NCBI RefSeq assembly: GCF_003751085.1
Contig: NZ_RJJY01000002.1
Span: forward strand, 1,488,001 to 1,552,000
Direction: 5' to 3'
Length of the DNA: 64,000 nt
Source of the DNA: Micromonospora sp. Llam0
GTDB taxonomy: Bacteria > Actinomycetota > Actinomycetes > Mycobacteriales > Micromonosporaceae
Both the position numbers and the translations under genes were made by a program. The notes below the pieces were generated by a model. That model searched no databases and had not been told where the DNA came from. It saw nothing but the letters and a program-made list of their open reading frames with translations. Shown one piece after another: positions 21,272-29,481 of the stretch (the stretch's first letter is position 1; each line of letters begins with the position of its first letter).

Positions 21272-21706
21272 TCAGCCGCGGGCGACCTGCTGCAGGATCT
21301 CCGCCGCCTGCCGTAACGTGTCCCGTTCGGCAGGGCTCAGCGCGGCGAGCCGGGTGGCGAGCCACTCGTCACGTACCCGTTCGAACCCGGCGATCACCGC
21401 CCGGCCCGACTCGGTTGCCGACAGGATCACCTGCCGGCCGTCGGTCGGGTGCGGGGTGCGTTGCACCAGTCCGCGCTCCTCGAGCTTGGCGACGATCCTG
21501 GTCATCGTCGGCGGTTGGACCCGCTCGATGTCGGCCAGCTCCCGCGGCGTCATCGCACCGGCCAGCTCCAGGCTGGTGAGCGCGGACAGCTGGGTGACCG
21601 TCAGATCGCCGACCGGCCGGGCCCGTCGGACCCGCCGGTTGAGTCGGGTGATGGCATCGCGCAGGGACGTCGCCAGTTGCGCGGCCGCGACCTGCTGCTC
21701 TCCCAT
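21272..21706 (-). CDS. MarR family transcriptional regulator
   Basis: This 144-residue protein has the MarR winged helix: helices LTVTQLSALTSLELAGAMTPRELADIERVQPPTMTRIVAKLEERGLV (residues 35-81), wing RTPHPTDGRQVILSATE (82-98), then dimerisation helices. ATG 21706 (MGEQQVAA) follows GGAGTGG. It lies just upstream of and co-oriented with the MFS exporter, and a near-canonical MarR operator sits 19 bp before the start codon. It probably represses itself and the exporter until a ligand binds. Confidence 0.9.
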   Translation of the reverse strand: MGEQQVAAAQLATSLRDAITRLNRRVRRARPVGDLTVTQLSALTSLELAGAMTPRELADIERVQPPTMTRIVAKLEERGLVQRTPHPTDGRQVILSATESGRAVIAGFERVRDEWLATRLAALSPAERDTLRQAAEILQQVARG

Positions 21707-21724
21707 CACCGCCCACTCCGTCAC

Positions 21725-21747
21725 GTTCGTTAGCCTAACTAACGAAC
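21725..21747. promoter_or_regulatory. MarR operator
   Basis: Perfect 9-bp inverted repeat GTTCGTTAG - 5 bp - CTAACGAAC, also containing the inner repeat TTAG-C-CTAA. This matches the general TTAGnnnnCTAA form of MarR sites. It lies 19 bp upstream of the marR start, so it most likely covers the promoter of the marR-MFS operon. Confidence 0.75.
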
Positions 21748-21835
21748 ACCCCGATCGACCAGCCGTTATGACCACCGTCACCGGCGGCACCAGGGTACCG
21801 CCGGTGCCGGCAGACGAAGCGACGAGGCGGCCGGC

Positions 21836-23299
21836 TCAGCCGATCAGCAACTCCAGCGGGTGCCGCAGGAAGTAGAGGGTGAACAGCACCGCCACCCCGT
21901 ACAGCAGCGGATGCACCTGCGCCGCGCGGCCCTTCACCAGCTTGATCAGCACGAAGGTGATCACCCCCGCGCCGATCCCGTTGGAGATCGAGTAGGTGAA
22001 CGGCATCAGCACGATGGTGAGAAACGCCGGGATGGCGATCTCGTAGTCGGTCCAGTCGATGGTGCGCACCGCGGTCAGCATCAGGAAACCGACTACCACC
22101 AGCGCGGTCGACGCCGCCTCGAACGGCACCACCTCGACCAGCGGGGACAGGAAGACGGCCAGTAGGAACAACCCGCCGGTGACCAGGTTGGCCGCTCCGG
22201 TCCGGGCGCCCTCCGCCACCCCGGCGGCGCTTTCGATGTACGAGGTGTTGCTCGACGTACTCGCCATGCCGCCCGCCGCCGCCGCGATCGAGTCGACGAC
22301 CAGGATCTCCTTGGTCCTCGGCGGCATCCCCTCGGCGTCGAGCAGGCCGCCCTCCTGGCCGACCGCGACCATGGTGCCCATCGTGTCGAAGAAGTCGGTC
22401 AGCAGCAGGGTGAAGACGAACATCAGGGCGATCAGCCAGGTCGCCGAGTCCCACGCGCCCAGCACGGAAAAGTTGCCGAGCAGCGACAGATCCGGCATAC
22501 CGAATACCTGGTCGGGCAGGCTCGGCACGGTCAACGCCCAGCCGCCAGGTCGGCCGTCCGGGCCGCCGGCCGGCCCGAACCCGCCGATCGCCTCGACGAC
22601 GATGGCCAGCACCGTGGAGCCGAGGATGCCGATCAGGATCGCGCCGCGTACCTTGCGGACCACCAGCACCAGGGTGAGCAGCAGGCCGAGCACGAAGACG
22701 AACGCCGGCCAGGTGGCGATCATGCCGTTGACGCCCAGGCCGAGCGGCGGCGACGCGGTGCCGCCGGTGACGAACCCGGCGTTGACGAAGCCGATCAACG
22801 CGAGGAACAGCCCGATGCCGACCCCGATGGCGGTCTTCAGCTGGGTGGGCACGGCCCGGAAGACGGCGGTACGCAGCCCGGTCAGCACCAGAACCAGGAT
22901 GATCACGCCCTCGATGACCACCAGGCCCATCGCGTCGGCCCAGGTCATCTGCGGTGCGATCTCGAAGGCGACGAGGGCGTTCACCCCGAGACCGGCGGCC
23001 AGCGCCAGCGGGAACCGGGCGACCACCCCCATCAGCAGCGTCATCAACCCGGCGATCAGGGCGGTCGCGGCGGCGATCGCGGGGATCGCCAGCGCGGCGC
23101 CCTCGCCGTCGACCGCGCTGCCCAGGATCAACGGGTTGAGCACCACGATGTACGCCATCGTGAAGAAGGTGGCCAGGCCGCCGCGTACCTCCCGGCCGGG
23201 GGTGGAGCCGCGGGCGGTGATCTCGAAGAACCGGTCGAACGCGTTACGTGGGCTGCGGTCCGGAGTCGGCCCGGTCGTCTCCGCCGGCACTGTCGCCAT
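21836..23299 (-). CDS. NCS2 family purine permease (AzgA-like)
   Basis: This is a 487-residue polytopic protein of the AzgA/GhxP branch of nucleobase:cation symporters. It begins FFEITARGSTPGREVRGGLATFFTMAYIVVLNP, diagnostic for this branch. A conserved LFVFTLLLTDFFDTMGTMVAVGQEGGLLD segment lies near residues 300-330 and TSSNTSYIESAAGVAEGARTG near 345-365. The family imports adenine, guanine or hypoxanthine with protons. ATG 23299 follows GAGGA. The upstream 175 bp carry a 10-bp inverted repeat described separately. Confidence 0.9.
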   Translation of the reverse strand: MATVPAETTGPTPDRSPRNAFDRFFEITARGSTPGREVRGGLATFFTMAYIVVLNPLILGSAVDGEGAALAIPAIAAATALIAGLMTLLMGVVARFPLALAAGLGVNALVAFEIAPQMTWADAMGLVVIEGVIILVLVLTGLRTAVFRAVPTQLKTAIGVGIGLFLALIGFVNAGFVTGGTASPPLGLGVNGMIATWPAFVFVLGLLLTLVLVVRKVRGAILIGILGSTVLAIVVEAIGGFGPAGGPDGRPGGWALTVPSLPDQVFGMPDLSLLGNFSVLGAWDSATWLIALMFVFTLLLTDFFDTMGTMVAVGQEGGLLDAEGMPPRTKEILVVDSIAAAAGGMASTSSNTSYIESAAGVAEGARTGAANLVTGGLFLLAVFLSPLVEVVPFEAASTALVVVGFLMLTAVRTIDWTDYEIAIPAFLTIVLMPFTYSISNGIGAGVITFVLIKLVKGRAAQVHPLLYGVAVLFTLYFLRHPLELLIG

Positions 23300-23307
23300 G
23301 GGTCCTC

Positions 23308-23359
23308 ACAGCTGATCATCAGGTTGACTGGGTTGCGCGCATCGTCTCAGATCAGCTGT
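23308..23359. promoter_or_regulatory. Inverted repeat upstream of the purine permease
   Basis: ACAGCTGATC (23308-23317) is repeated inverted as GATCAGCTGT (23350-23359) with 32 bp between, immediately upstream of the permease start at 23299. It could be an operator pair for a regulator of purine uptake. It does not resemble a purine riboswitch. Significance is uncertain. Confidence 0.3.
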
Positions 23360-23474
23360 TACCGATGGAGGTCCATCCGGTTACGTCCCGCGACATCGCC
23401 GTTCCGGCCGCCCACCATCCGGGTCGACCGGCCCGTCGCGGCGGCCTCGATCAACCGGGACGTACGCTGGTAGG

Positions 23475-23798
23475 GTGCCCGACTCGCCGCCGATGACCCC
23501 GCCGGACGCCCCGACCGGCCCGGTGCGGCTGCCGAGGGCACCCCGACCGGCGCCGCTGGACCCACCGATGGTGCCGTTCGCCGTCGGCGGGATGATCGCC
23601 TGGGCCGTCGCCGGGCTGGTCTGCCTGCTCGCCCGGGACTGGCTGGCCGACACCGGGCGTACCGACTGGCTCTGGACCTGCCTGGCCGGTTTCCTGCTCG
23701 GGCTGCCGGGGCTCGCGGTGATGCTGCGGCACGACGCCAACCGGCGACGGCGCCACGCCGACCAGGTCAGTCGCCAGCCGGGCCCGAACGCACCGTGA
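23475..23798 (+). CDS. DUF2530 domain-containing membrane protein
   Basis: This 107-residue protein has a Pro-rich N terminus (residues 1-30) and two membrane spans (about 35-53 and 65-84), ending with an Arg-rich cytoplasmic tail. The DPPMVPFAVGGMIAWAV segment is typical of DUF2530. It starts at GTG 23475. Its 3' end overlaps the convergent DUF3027 gene by 32 bp. From memory the same pairing, DUF2530 (Rv0879c) near DUF3027 (Rv0877), exists in M. tuberculosis. Confidence 0.75.
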   Translation: MPDSPPMTPPDAPTGPVRLPRAPRPAPLDPPMVPFAVGGMIAWAVAGLVCLLARDWLADTGRTDWLWTCLAGFLLGLPGLAVMLRHDANRRRRHADQVSRQPGPNAP

Positions 23799-24552
23799 CC
23801 GTCTCGACCTCGCCGTCGTCGTAGACCGTGGGCAGCTCGTCCACCGGGGTTACCGCCGGCCCGGTCAGCGTCTCCGAGTGCGCGCCGCAGCCGTGGTCCA
23901 CGCTCACCACCCGGCCGTCGTCCGGTGCGTAGACGTTGCCGCACACCCCGAACGCCTGCCGGAGCGCCCCAGCCAGCACCAGGTAGAACCCGCAGGTGCC
24001 GCAGCGGGCCGTGTCCGGCGCGGCGACCGAGATCGGCGCCTGCGGGCCGTGCTCGCCGTCGTACCAGCGCTGCGCGGTGTCGGCGCGGCCCTCGCGGGAC
24101 ATCACCCGGCTCCGGCCGAGCCCGAGCTCCCAGGAGACCTCCTCCACGGCCGGATCGTCCGACTGCAGGTAACCCGGCGCGAGCCGGTCATCGTCGAACG
24201 ACGTCGGCAGCAGGTCACCGACGCCCAGGTCACCGGGCTGCAGCCGGTCGTGCCAGGGCAGCCAGCCCGGAGCCAGCAAGGCGTCCGGGCCGGGCAGCAG
24301 CACCGCCTCACAGACGGTCACCTGTCGGCTACGGGACACCCGCGTCACGGTGACCGCCCACCGCCAGCCCTGGTAACCGGCAAGATGGCAGTCGAAAAGG
24401 TGGGTCACCAGCCGGTCGCCTTCGGCGACCGCCTGCAGGTGCTCGCCGACCTCGGCGGGATCCACCGCGTCGGTCAGCGCGGCGTACGCCACGTCGACGG
24501 CTTTGGCGCAGACCGAGTCGAGGCGGGCGGCACGAGCGGTGCTCCTGGTCAC
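23767..24552 (-). CDS. DUF3027 domain-containing protein
   Basis: This is a 261-residue cytoplasmic protein with the DUF3027 landmarks: AYAALTDAVDPAEVGEHL near 21-38, GDRLVTHLFDCHLAGYQGWRW near 43-63, and a C-terminal zinc-like cluster C-G-T-C-G-F-Y...C-G-N near residues 195-215 with a final VDHGCGAHS. Function is unknown, but the family is conserved in actinobacteria. GTG 24552 fits; the frame upstream has no similarity. It is divergent from an MFS-like gene, as Rv0877/Rv0876c are in mycobacteria. Confidence 0.82.
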   Translation of the reverse strand: MTRSTARAARLDSVCAKAVDVAYAALTDAVDPAEVGEHLQAVAEGDRLVTHLFDCHLAGYQGWRWAVTVTRVSRSRQVTVCEAVLLPGPDALLAPGWLPWHDRLQPGDLGVGDLLPTSFDDDRLAPGYLQSDDPAVEEVSWELGLGRSRVMSREGRADTAQRWYDGEHGPQAPISVAAPDTARCGTCGFYLVLAGALRQAFGVCGNVYAPDDGRVVSVDHGCGAHSETLTGPAVTPVDELPTVYDDGEVETVTVRSGPAGD

Positions 24553-24709
24553 CGTCCCATTGTTGCCTACCGGCCGGCACCGCCGACAGGCACTCCCCCG
24601 ACGACAGCGACTCGTCGTTGCCCAGCACTCCCCCGCCGACCCGCACTCCCGACCGCGAAAACCGGCACAGCCCGAGACGGGACGGCTGCGGATAGGTGAG
24701 GATGGGCGC

Positions 24710-26506
24710 ATGGGGCTGTTTCGCTCGCTCGGGCACACGGCCGGGACCGCCTTCCGCGGCACCCGCGCGGTACTGCGCGGCACGGCGCACAGCGGTCGCT
24801 GGGCCGGACACAAGGTTCTGCAGGTACGCCAGCGCGGGGCGGGCGGCGAACCGGGCATGTCCCGCCTGTTCGACCTGCACGCCGCCTCCTGCGCCGGGGA
24901 CACCCTGATCACGATCGGGCTCGCCGGGACCATCTTCTTCAGCGCGCCGCTCGGCGAGGCCCGCAGCAGCGTGGCGCTCTACCTGCTGGTGACGATGGTC
25001 CCGTTCGCGCTGCTGGCCCCGGTGGTCGGCCCGGTACTCGACCACTTCCGGCACGGCCGGCGGTACGCGCTGGCCACCACCATGCTCGGCCGGGCCTTCC
25101 TGGCCTGGCTGATCGCCGACCACTTGAACGGGTTCGGGCTGTATCCGGCGGCGTTCGGGGTGCTCGCCCTGTCTCGGGCGTACGGCGTCGGCCGCTCCGC
25201 CGCCGTGCCCCGGCTGTTGCCGGCCGGGCTGGGGCTGTCCCAGGCCGGGGCCCGGGCCAGCGTCTACGGCACGATCGCCGGAGCACTGGTCGCACCGCTG
25301 GGGCTGGCGGCGTTCTGGTTCGGGCCGCAGTGGCCGCTGCGGGTCGCGTCGGTGATCTTCCTGGTCGGCATGGTCATCGCGCTGCGGCTGCCGCCGCGAG
25401 CCGACTCCGAGCCCGCCGAGCGGGTGCCGCGCGCGTTCCGGGTGTTCGGGCTGCGGCGCGGCACCGACCGGCAGCGGATTCTCACCGGAAGCCGGCTGGT
25501 GATCGCCACCCTGGTCGGCAGCGGCACGTTGCGCTGCCTCTACGGCTTCCTGCTGCTCTTCCTCGCCTTCGCGATCAAGGCGGGCGATCTGTCCACGGTG
25601 GTGTTCGGCCAGCAGCTCGGCGACGAGGGCGCGCTCGGGCTGGTCGGAGCGGCGTTGGCCGCCGGCAGCTTCGCGGCCACCGCGATCGGCAGCCGGATGC
25701 GGATCCACCGTCCGCTCGCCCTGCAGTCCAGCGGGCTGGTGATCGTGGCCGGCGTGGGCGTCCTCGCCACCCTGCAGTTCTCGCTGCTGATGGTGGCGCT
25801 GTTCTGTTTCGTCACCGCGATCATCAGCGGCATCGCGAAGCTCGCGGTGGACGCCACCATCCAGGAGCGGCTGCCGGAACGGCTGCGGGCCAGCGCCTTC
25901 GCCCACTCCGAGACCATTCTGATGCTGTCGTTCGTCGCCGGTGGCGCGTTCGGGCTGATCCCGGTGGACGGCCGGGTCGGTCTCGTCGCGGCGGCCGGCT
26001 TCGGCGTACTCGCCGCCGCCCGCGCGATGATCGTCGCCGGCCGGCAGCGCAAGGACCGGCTCAACGGCCGACCGGTCGACGCAGCCGACGACGTCCCGGA
26101 AACGCCCGAACCGAGCACCGCCGGATCAGGCGACGCCGACCCCGGTACGGCCGGACCCGGCACGGTTGTCCCGCCACGCGCCCGCCGGTCGATCGTCCCG
26201 GCCCGCATCCGGCCACGTCCGCGACCCGCCCCGCCGACGCCGGCACCGCCGGCACCGGTCGGCGCCGGGCAGGGCGGCACCGGCCCGGTCGGCGCCGAGC
26301 CGGTCGGCGCCGAGCCGGTCGGCGCCGAGCCGGTCGGCGTCCCGGCCGCCGGCGCACCCGCCGGTCACCGCGACGACGACCGGGCCGACGGCCAAGCCGA
26401 CGACGACGATCCGACGCCACCCGGATTTCACATCTACCGCCCGTCGTCGACGCTGCGCCGCGCGGCCGAGGACGATCGACCCGACGGGCCGGACGCCGGA
26501 CGCTGA
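24710..26506 (+). CDS. MFS-type membrane protein with disordered C-terminal tail
   Basis: This 598-residue protein begins with an amphipathic basic segment, then 12 hydrophobic spans (about residues 55-450). The C-terminal 150 residues are Pro/Ala/Asp-rich and disordered, and include a VGAEP pentapeptide repeat (DNA repeat at 26285-26340). The ATG at 24710 has GAGGA eight bases upstream. It resembles the Rv0876c group of conserved actinobacterial MFS proteins, for which I know no substrate. A 23-bp tandem duplication (26499-26544) spans its stop codon. Confidence 0.8.
   Translation: MGLFRSLGHTAGTAFRGTRAVLRGTAHSGRWAGHKVLQVRQRGAGGEPGMSRLFDLHAASCAGDTLITIGLAGTIFFSAPLGEARSSVALYLLVTMVPFALLAPVVGPVLDHFRHGRRYALATTMLGRAFLAWLIADHLNGFGLYPAAFGVLALSRAYGVGRSAAVPRLLPAGLGLSQAGARASVYGTIAGALVAPLGLAAFWFGPQWPLRVASVIFLVGMVIALRLPPRADSEPAERVPRAFRVFGLRRGTDRQRILTGSRLVIATLVGSGTLRCLYGFLLLFLAFAIKAGDLSTVVFGQQLGDEGALGLVGAALAAGSFAATAIGSRMRIHRPLALQSSGLVIVAGVGVLATLQFSLLMVALFCFVTAIISGIAKLAVDATIQERLPERLRASAFAHSETILMLSFVAGGAFGLIPVDGRVGLVAAAGFGVLAAARAMIVAGRQRKDRLNGRPVDAADDVPETPEPSTAGSGDADPGTAGPGTVVPPRARRSIVPARIRPRPRPAPPTPAPPAPVGAGQGGTGPVGAEPVGAEPVGAEPVGVPAAGAPAGHRDDDRADGQADDDDPTPPGFHIYRPSSTLRRAAEDDRPDGPDAGR
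26285..26340 (+). repeat. 15-bp in-frame tandem repeat
   Basis: CCGGTCGGCGCCGAG is repeated three times plus a partial fourth copy. It encodes the pentapeptide PVGAE in the disordered tail of the MFS-like protein. Identical copies imply recent expansion by slippage. Confidence 0.9.
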
Positions 26507-26597
26507 TCCACGAGCAGGTAAGACGCTGATCCACGGGCAGGTGACGGTTGACCGGGCAATGAACCTGCCCGGCGGCCGGTAGGTCCAGGAAGGCGCG

Positions 26598-27359
26598 GTG
26601 GGTAGGGTGCGGCAGGTGCGGATTCTGATCGTGACAGCGGTCGAGGCCGAGGCGGTCGCCCTCCGGCGCGGGATCGCCCCGGTCGGCGGCACGACGGCCG
26701 GCAGCGCAGCAGGTAACGGCACGACGGTCGACGCGACAGCGGGCAGCGGCACGACGGTCGACGCAGCCGACCTGGCCGTCGAGGTCGCGGTGGTCGGGGT
26801 CGGCTCGGCGGCCGCCGCCGCCGGGACCAGCCGGCAGCTGGCACTCGCGGCGAGCAGCGGACGCCCGTACGACGCGGTGGTCAGCGCCGGGATCGGCGGC
26901 GGGTTCCCCGACCGGATCGCCGTCGGGCAGACCGCCGTCGCCACCCGCAGCGTCGCGGCCGACCTCGGCGCCGAGTCGCCGGACGGGTTCCTGGCGATCG
27001 ACGAGCTCGGCTTCGGCACCGCGGTCGCCGGCACCGACGACGCCCTCACCAGCTGGCTGCGGGCAGCGCTGCCGGACGCCGTACCCGGGGCGGTGCTGAC
27101 GGTGAACACCGTGACCGGCACCGCGACGACCACCGGCACGCTCACCGGCCGTTACCCCGACGCGGTGGCCGAGGCCATGGAGGGGTACGGGGTGGCCTGC
27201 GCCGCCGAGCTGGCCGGGCTGCCCTTCGCGGAGCTGCGTACCATCTCCAACCCGGTCGGCCCGCGCGACCGGGCCGGCTGGCGGATCCCGTCGGCGCTGG
27301 CCGCGCTGACCACGGCGGCCAGCGCGCTGACCGGCCGCATCGCCGACTACCGTGGCTGA
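26598..27359 (+). CDS. mqnB: Futalosine hydrolase
   Basis: This 253-residue nucleoside phosphorylase/hydrolase-fold protein opens ILIVTAVEAEAVALRRG. It has VVSAGIGGGFPDRIAVGQTAVATRSVAADLG (near 97-127) and a C-terminal EAMEGYGVACAAELAGLPFAELRTISNPVG motif holding the substrate Glu and Asn. It releases hypoxanthine from futalosine in the alternative menaquinone pathway. It overlaps mqnD by 8 bp. A 30-bp tandem repeat (26687-26768) inserts about 25 low-complexity residues after the first helix, so the protein is longer than usual there. Confidence 0.88.
   Translation: MGRVRQVRILIVTAVEAEAVALRRGIAPVGGTTAGSAAGNGTTVDATAGSGTTVDAADLAVEVAVVGVGSAAAAAGTSRQLALAASSGRPYDAVVSAGIGGGFPDRIAVGQTAVATRSVAADLGAESPDGFLAIDELGFGTAVAGTDDALTSWLRAALPDAVPGAVLTVNTVTGTATTTGTLTGRYPDAVAEAMEGYGVACAAELAGLPFAELRTISNPVGPRDRAGWRIPSALAALTTAASALTGRIADYRG
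26687..26768 (+). repeat. 30-bp in-frame tandem repeat inside mqnB
   Basis: About 2.7 copies of a 30-bp unit starting CGGCACGACGG encode Gly-Thr-Thr-containing decapeptides (copies two and three both read GTTVDA). The first copy has diverged more. The repeat falls in a surface loop between the first strand/helix and the next strand, so function is probably kept. Confidence 0.8.
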
Positions 27360-28239
27360 CGTGACCCTGCGGCTGGCTTTCTCCCCCTGCCCCAACGACA
27401 CGTTCGTCTTCCACGCCCTGGTGCACGGGCTGGTGCCGGACGCCCCACCGGTCACCGTCCGGTACGCCGACGTGGACGTCACCAACTCCGCCGCCGAACG
27501 CGGCGAGTTCGACCTGGTCAAGGTCAGTTTCGCCGCGTTGCCCTGGCTGCTGTCCGACTACCATCTGCTGCCCTGCGGGGGTGCGTTGGGCCGGGGCTGC
27601 GGCCCGCTGCTGCTGACCGGCGGCACGGCGGACGGCACGGCCGGGGAGGGCCGCTGGGCGGCCGGCGACCTGACCGGGGCGACCGTCGCCGTACCCGGTG
27701 AACGGACCACCGCGTACCTGCTGTTCCGGCTCTGGTCGGCGGGCCGGCCGCCGGCCCGGATCGAGGTCGTGCCGTTCCACGAGATCATGCCCGGCGTCGC
27801 CGCCGGCCGGTACGACGCCGGCCTGGTGATCCACGAGGCACGGTTCACCTACCAGCGGTACGGGCTCACCGCGCTGGTCGACCTCGGGGCGTGGTGGGAG
27901 TCGGACACCGGCCTGCCGATCCCGTTGGGCGCGATCCTGGCCCGGCGGGGCGTGGTCGATCCGGCGCAGGCGGCCGGCTGGGTACGCGAGTCGGTCCGAC
28001 TGGCCTGGGCCGATCCGGGCGCCTCCCGGGACTACGTGCTGGCGCACGCCCAGGAGATGGAGCCGGACGTGGTGGACCGGCACATCGGGCTGTACGTCAA
28101 CGAGTTCACCGCCGACCTCGGCGCCGACGGGTACGCGGCGGTCACCGCGCTGCTGGACCGGGCGGCGGCGCAAGGGCTCACCCCACCGACGGCGGGGCTG
28201 CTCGCGCCGCCGCCCGATGACCAGCTACGGCAGCGGTAG
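27352..28239 (+). CDS. mqnD: 1,4-dihydroxy-6-naphthoate synthase
   Basis: This is a 295-residue MqnA/MqnD-type protein with a periplasmic-binding fold. It begins LRLAFSPCPNDTFVFHALVHG, the MqnD signature, with the catalytic His in VPFHEIMPGV (near residue 144) and GLVIHEARFTYQRYGL near 161-176. It converts cyclic de-hypoxanthinyl futalosine to dihydroxy-naphthoate. GTG 27352 overlaps mqnB by 8 bp, so the two form an operon. The other futalosine genes (mqnA, mqnC, mqnE) are not in the window. Confidence 0.92.
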   Translation: MADVTLRLAFSPCPNDTFVFHALVHGLVPDAPPVTVRYADVDVTNSAAERGEFDLVKVSFAALPWLLSDYHLLPCGGALGRGCGPLLLTGGTADGTAGEGRWAAGDLTGATVAVPGERTTAYLLFRLWSAGRPPARIEVVPFHEIMPGVAAGRYDAGLVIHEARFTYQRYGLTALVDLGAWWESDTGLPIPLGAILARRGVVDPAQAAGWVRESVRLAWADPGASRDYVLAHAQEMEPDVVDRHIGLYVNEFTADLGADGYAAVTALLDRAAAQGLTPPTAGLLAPPPDDQLRQR

Positions 28240-28277
28240 ACAGCCGACCACTACGGTCCGGGGACCGCGACCGCGGG

Positions 28278-28664
28278 TCAGACCTCCAGTTCGCGGGCGA
28301 CCGCGTGCACCAGCTGGGCCACGGTCTGCGCCGTCTTACGGTCCGGGAACCGGCCCCGCCGCAGGTCCGGCTGTACCTTGGCCTCCAGTACCTTGATCAT
28401 GTCTTCGACCAGTCCGTGCAGTTCCTCCGGCGGTCGCCGACGCAGCTCGGCGACGGACGGCGGGGCCTCCAACAGCTGTACGCCGAGCGCCTGCGCGCCG
28501 CGCCGGCTGTCCACCACCCCGAACTCCACCCGTTGCCCGGACTTGAGGTCGGTGACGCCAGCCGGCAACGCACCCTTGGGCAGGAACACGTCGCCACCCT
28601 CGTCACTGGTGACGAATCCGTACCCCTTCCCCGCGTCGTACCATTTCACTCGACCCGTCGGCAC
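28278..28664 (-). CDS. Cold-shock domain protein with C-terminal extension
   Basis: This 128-residue protein has a cold-shock domain in residues 1-65 ([31 protein letters not shown]), with RNP1 KGYGFV and RNP2 DVFLP. The C-terminal half is helical and not part of CspA; similar long forms (CspB, Rv0871) occur in actinobacteria. The start is GTG 28664 with GAGG six bases away; a longer frame to 28700 adds only basic residues. It probably binds single-stranded RNA or DNA. It lies next to the HAD gene on the same strand with a 32-bp gap. Confidence 0.85.
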   Translation of the reverse strand: MPTGRVKWYDAGKGYGFVTSDEGGDVFLPKGALPAGVTDLKSGQRVEFGVVDSRRGAQALGVQLLEAPPSVAELRRRPPEELHGLVEDMIKVLEAKVQPDLRRGRFPDRKTAQTVAQLVHAVARELEV

Positions 28665-28696
28665 CACTGACCTCGACTTCACTCGCAGGATTGACC

Positions 28697-29311
28697 TCAC
28701 CAGGCTAGCCGGAGCAGAGCGTCGGCCGCCGCCGGGAATCCGGTCAGGTCGTCGATCACCGCGGCCGCTCCGGTGGACCGCAGCTCAGCCGCCGAACAGG
28801 GGCCGGAGGCCACCCCGAGGCCCGGTATCCCGGCGGTTCGCGCGGCCACCATGTCCGCCGTGTGGTCACCCACATACAGCTGTACGGCGTACTCGCGCAG
28901 GGCGGCCGCCTTGCCCTCGGCGAACAGGTCCCCGGCGACCTCGTCCACCGGCAGCCTCAGGTGGTCCAGGTGCAGGCGAGCCAGCCGGCCGAGCTTCGAG
29001 GTGACCACCACCACCCGCCCACCCCGCTTCCGGACCAGTTCGAGCGCGGCGACCGCCCCGGGCATCGGCAGCGTCGGACCGACCGCGTAGCGGGGGTAGA
29101 GCGACCGGAACTGCTCGACCGCGGCATCGACCTGGTCGGCCGGAAACCACTGGCTGATCTCGTGGCGCAGCGGCGGGCCGAGCCGGGACACCGCGACCTC
29201 GGCGTCCACCTGCACCCCGGTGAGCTCGGTCAACGCCCGGTAGGTGGCGGCGACCCCCGGCCGTGAGTCGATCAATGTCATGTCCAGGTCGAATCCGACC
29301 ACCGGCGACAT
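28697..29311 (-). CDS. HAD-superfamily hydrolase
   Basis: This 204-residue protein has the four HAD motifs: [11 protein letters not shown] near residues 6-16 (motif I, nucleophile Asp), VVVVTSKLG near 98-106 (motif II with Thr/Ser), a Lys after it, and [11 protein letters not shown] near 147-157 (motif IV). A helical cap lies between motifs I and II, as in phosphoglycolate-phosphatase-like enzymes. ATG 29311 is nine bases after GGGAGGG; the frame can be read from GTG 29317. Substrate is unknown. Confidence 0.85.
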   Translation of the reverse strand: MSPVVGFDLDMTLIDSRPGVAATYRALTELTGVQVDAEVAVSRLGPPLRHEISQWFPADQVDAAVEQFRSLYPRYAVGPTLPMPGAVAALELVRKRGGRVVVVTSKLGRLARLHLDHLRLPVDEVAGDLFAEGKAAALREYAVQLYVGDHTADMVAARTAGIPGLGVASGPCSAAELRSTGAAAVIDDLTGFPAAADALLRLAW

Positions 29312-29481
29312 GCGCACGTCCCTCCCTCGTCACGCCCGCCACGACGGGTGGATCCGGCCGGCGGGTGGCCGGTCGGGTGGCGGCCGGAGGGTGAGCCTAT
29401 GTGAGCGACTCCCGAGCCGGCGCATCTGCTCCGGACGGCCGAGGCCACCTGAGGCGTCCGGCGGGCTAGCGTGGAACAACC

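Noticed and set aside
23300..23474. Possible purine riboswitch before the NCS2 permease
   Set aside because: No conserved purine-aptamer core is visible; only a 10-bp inverted repeat was found.
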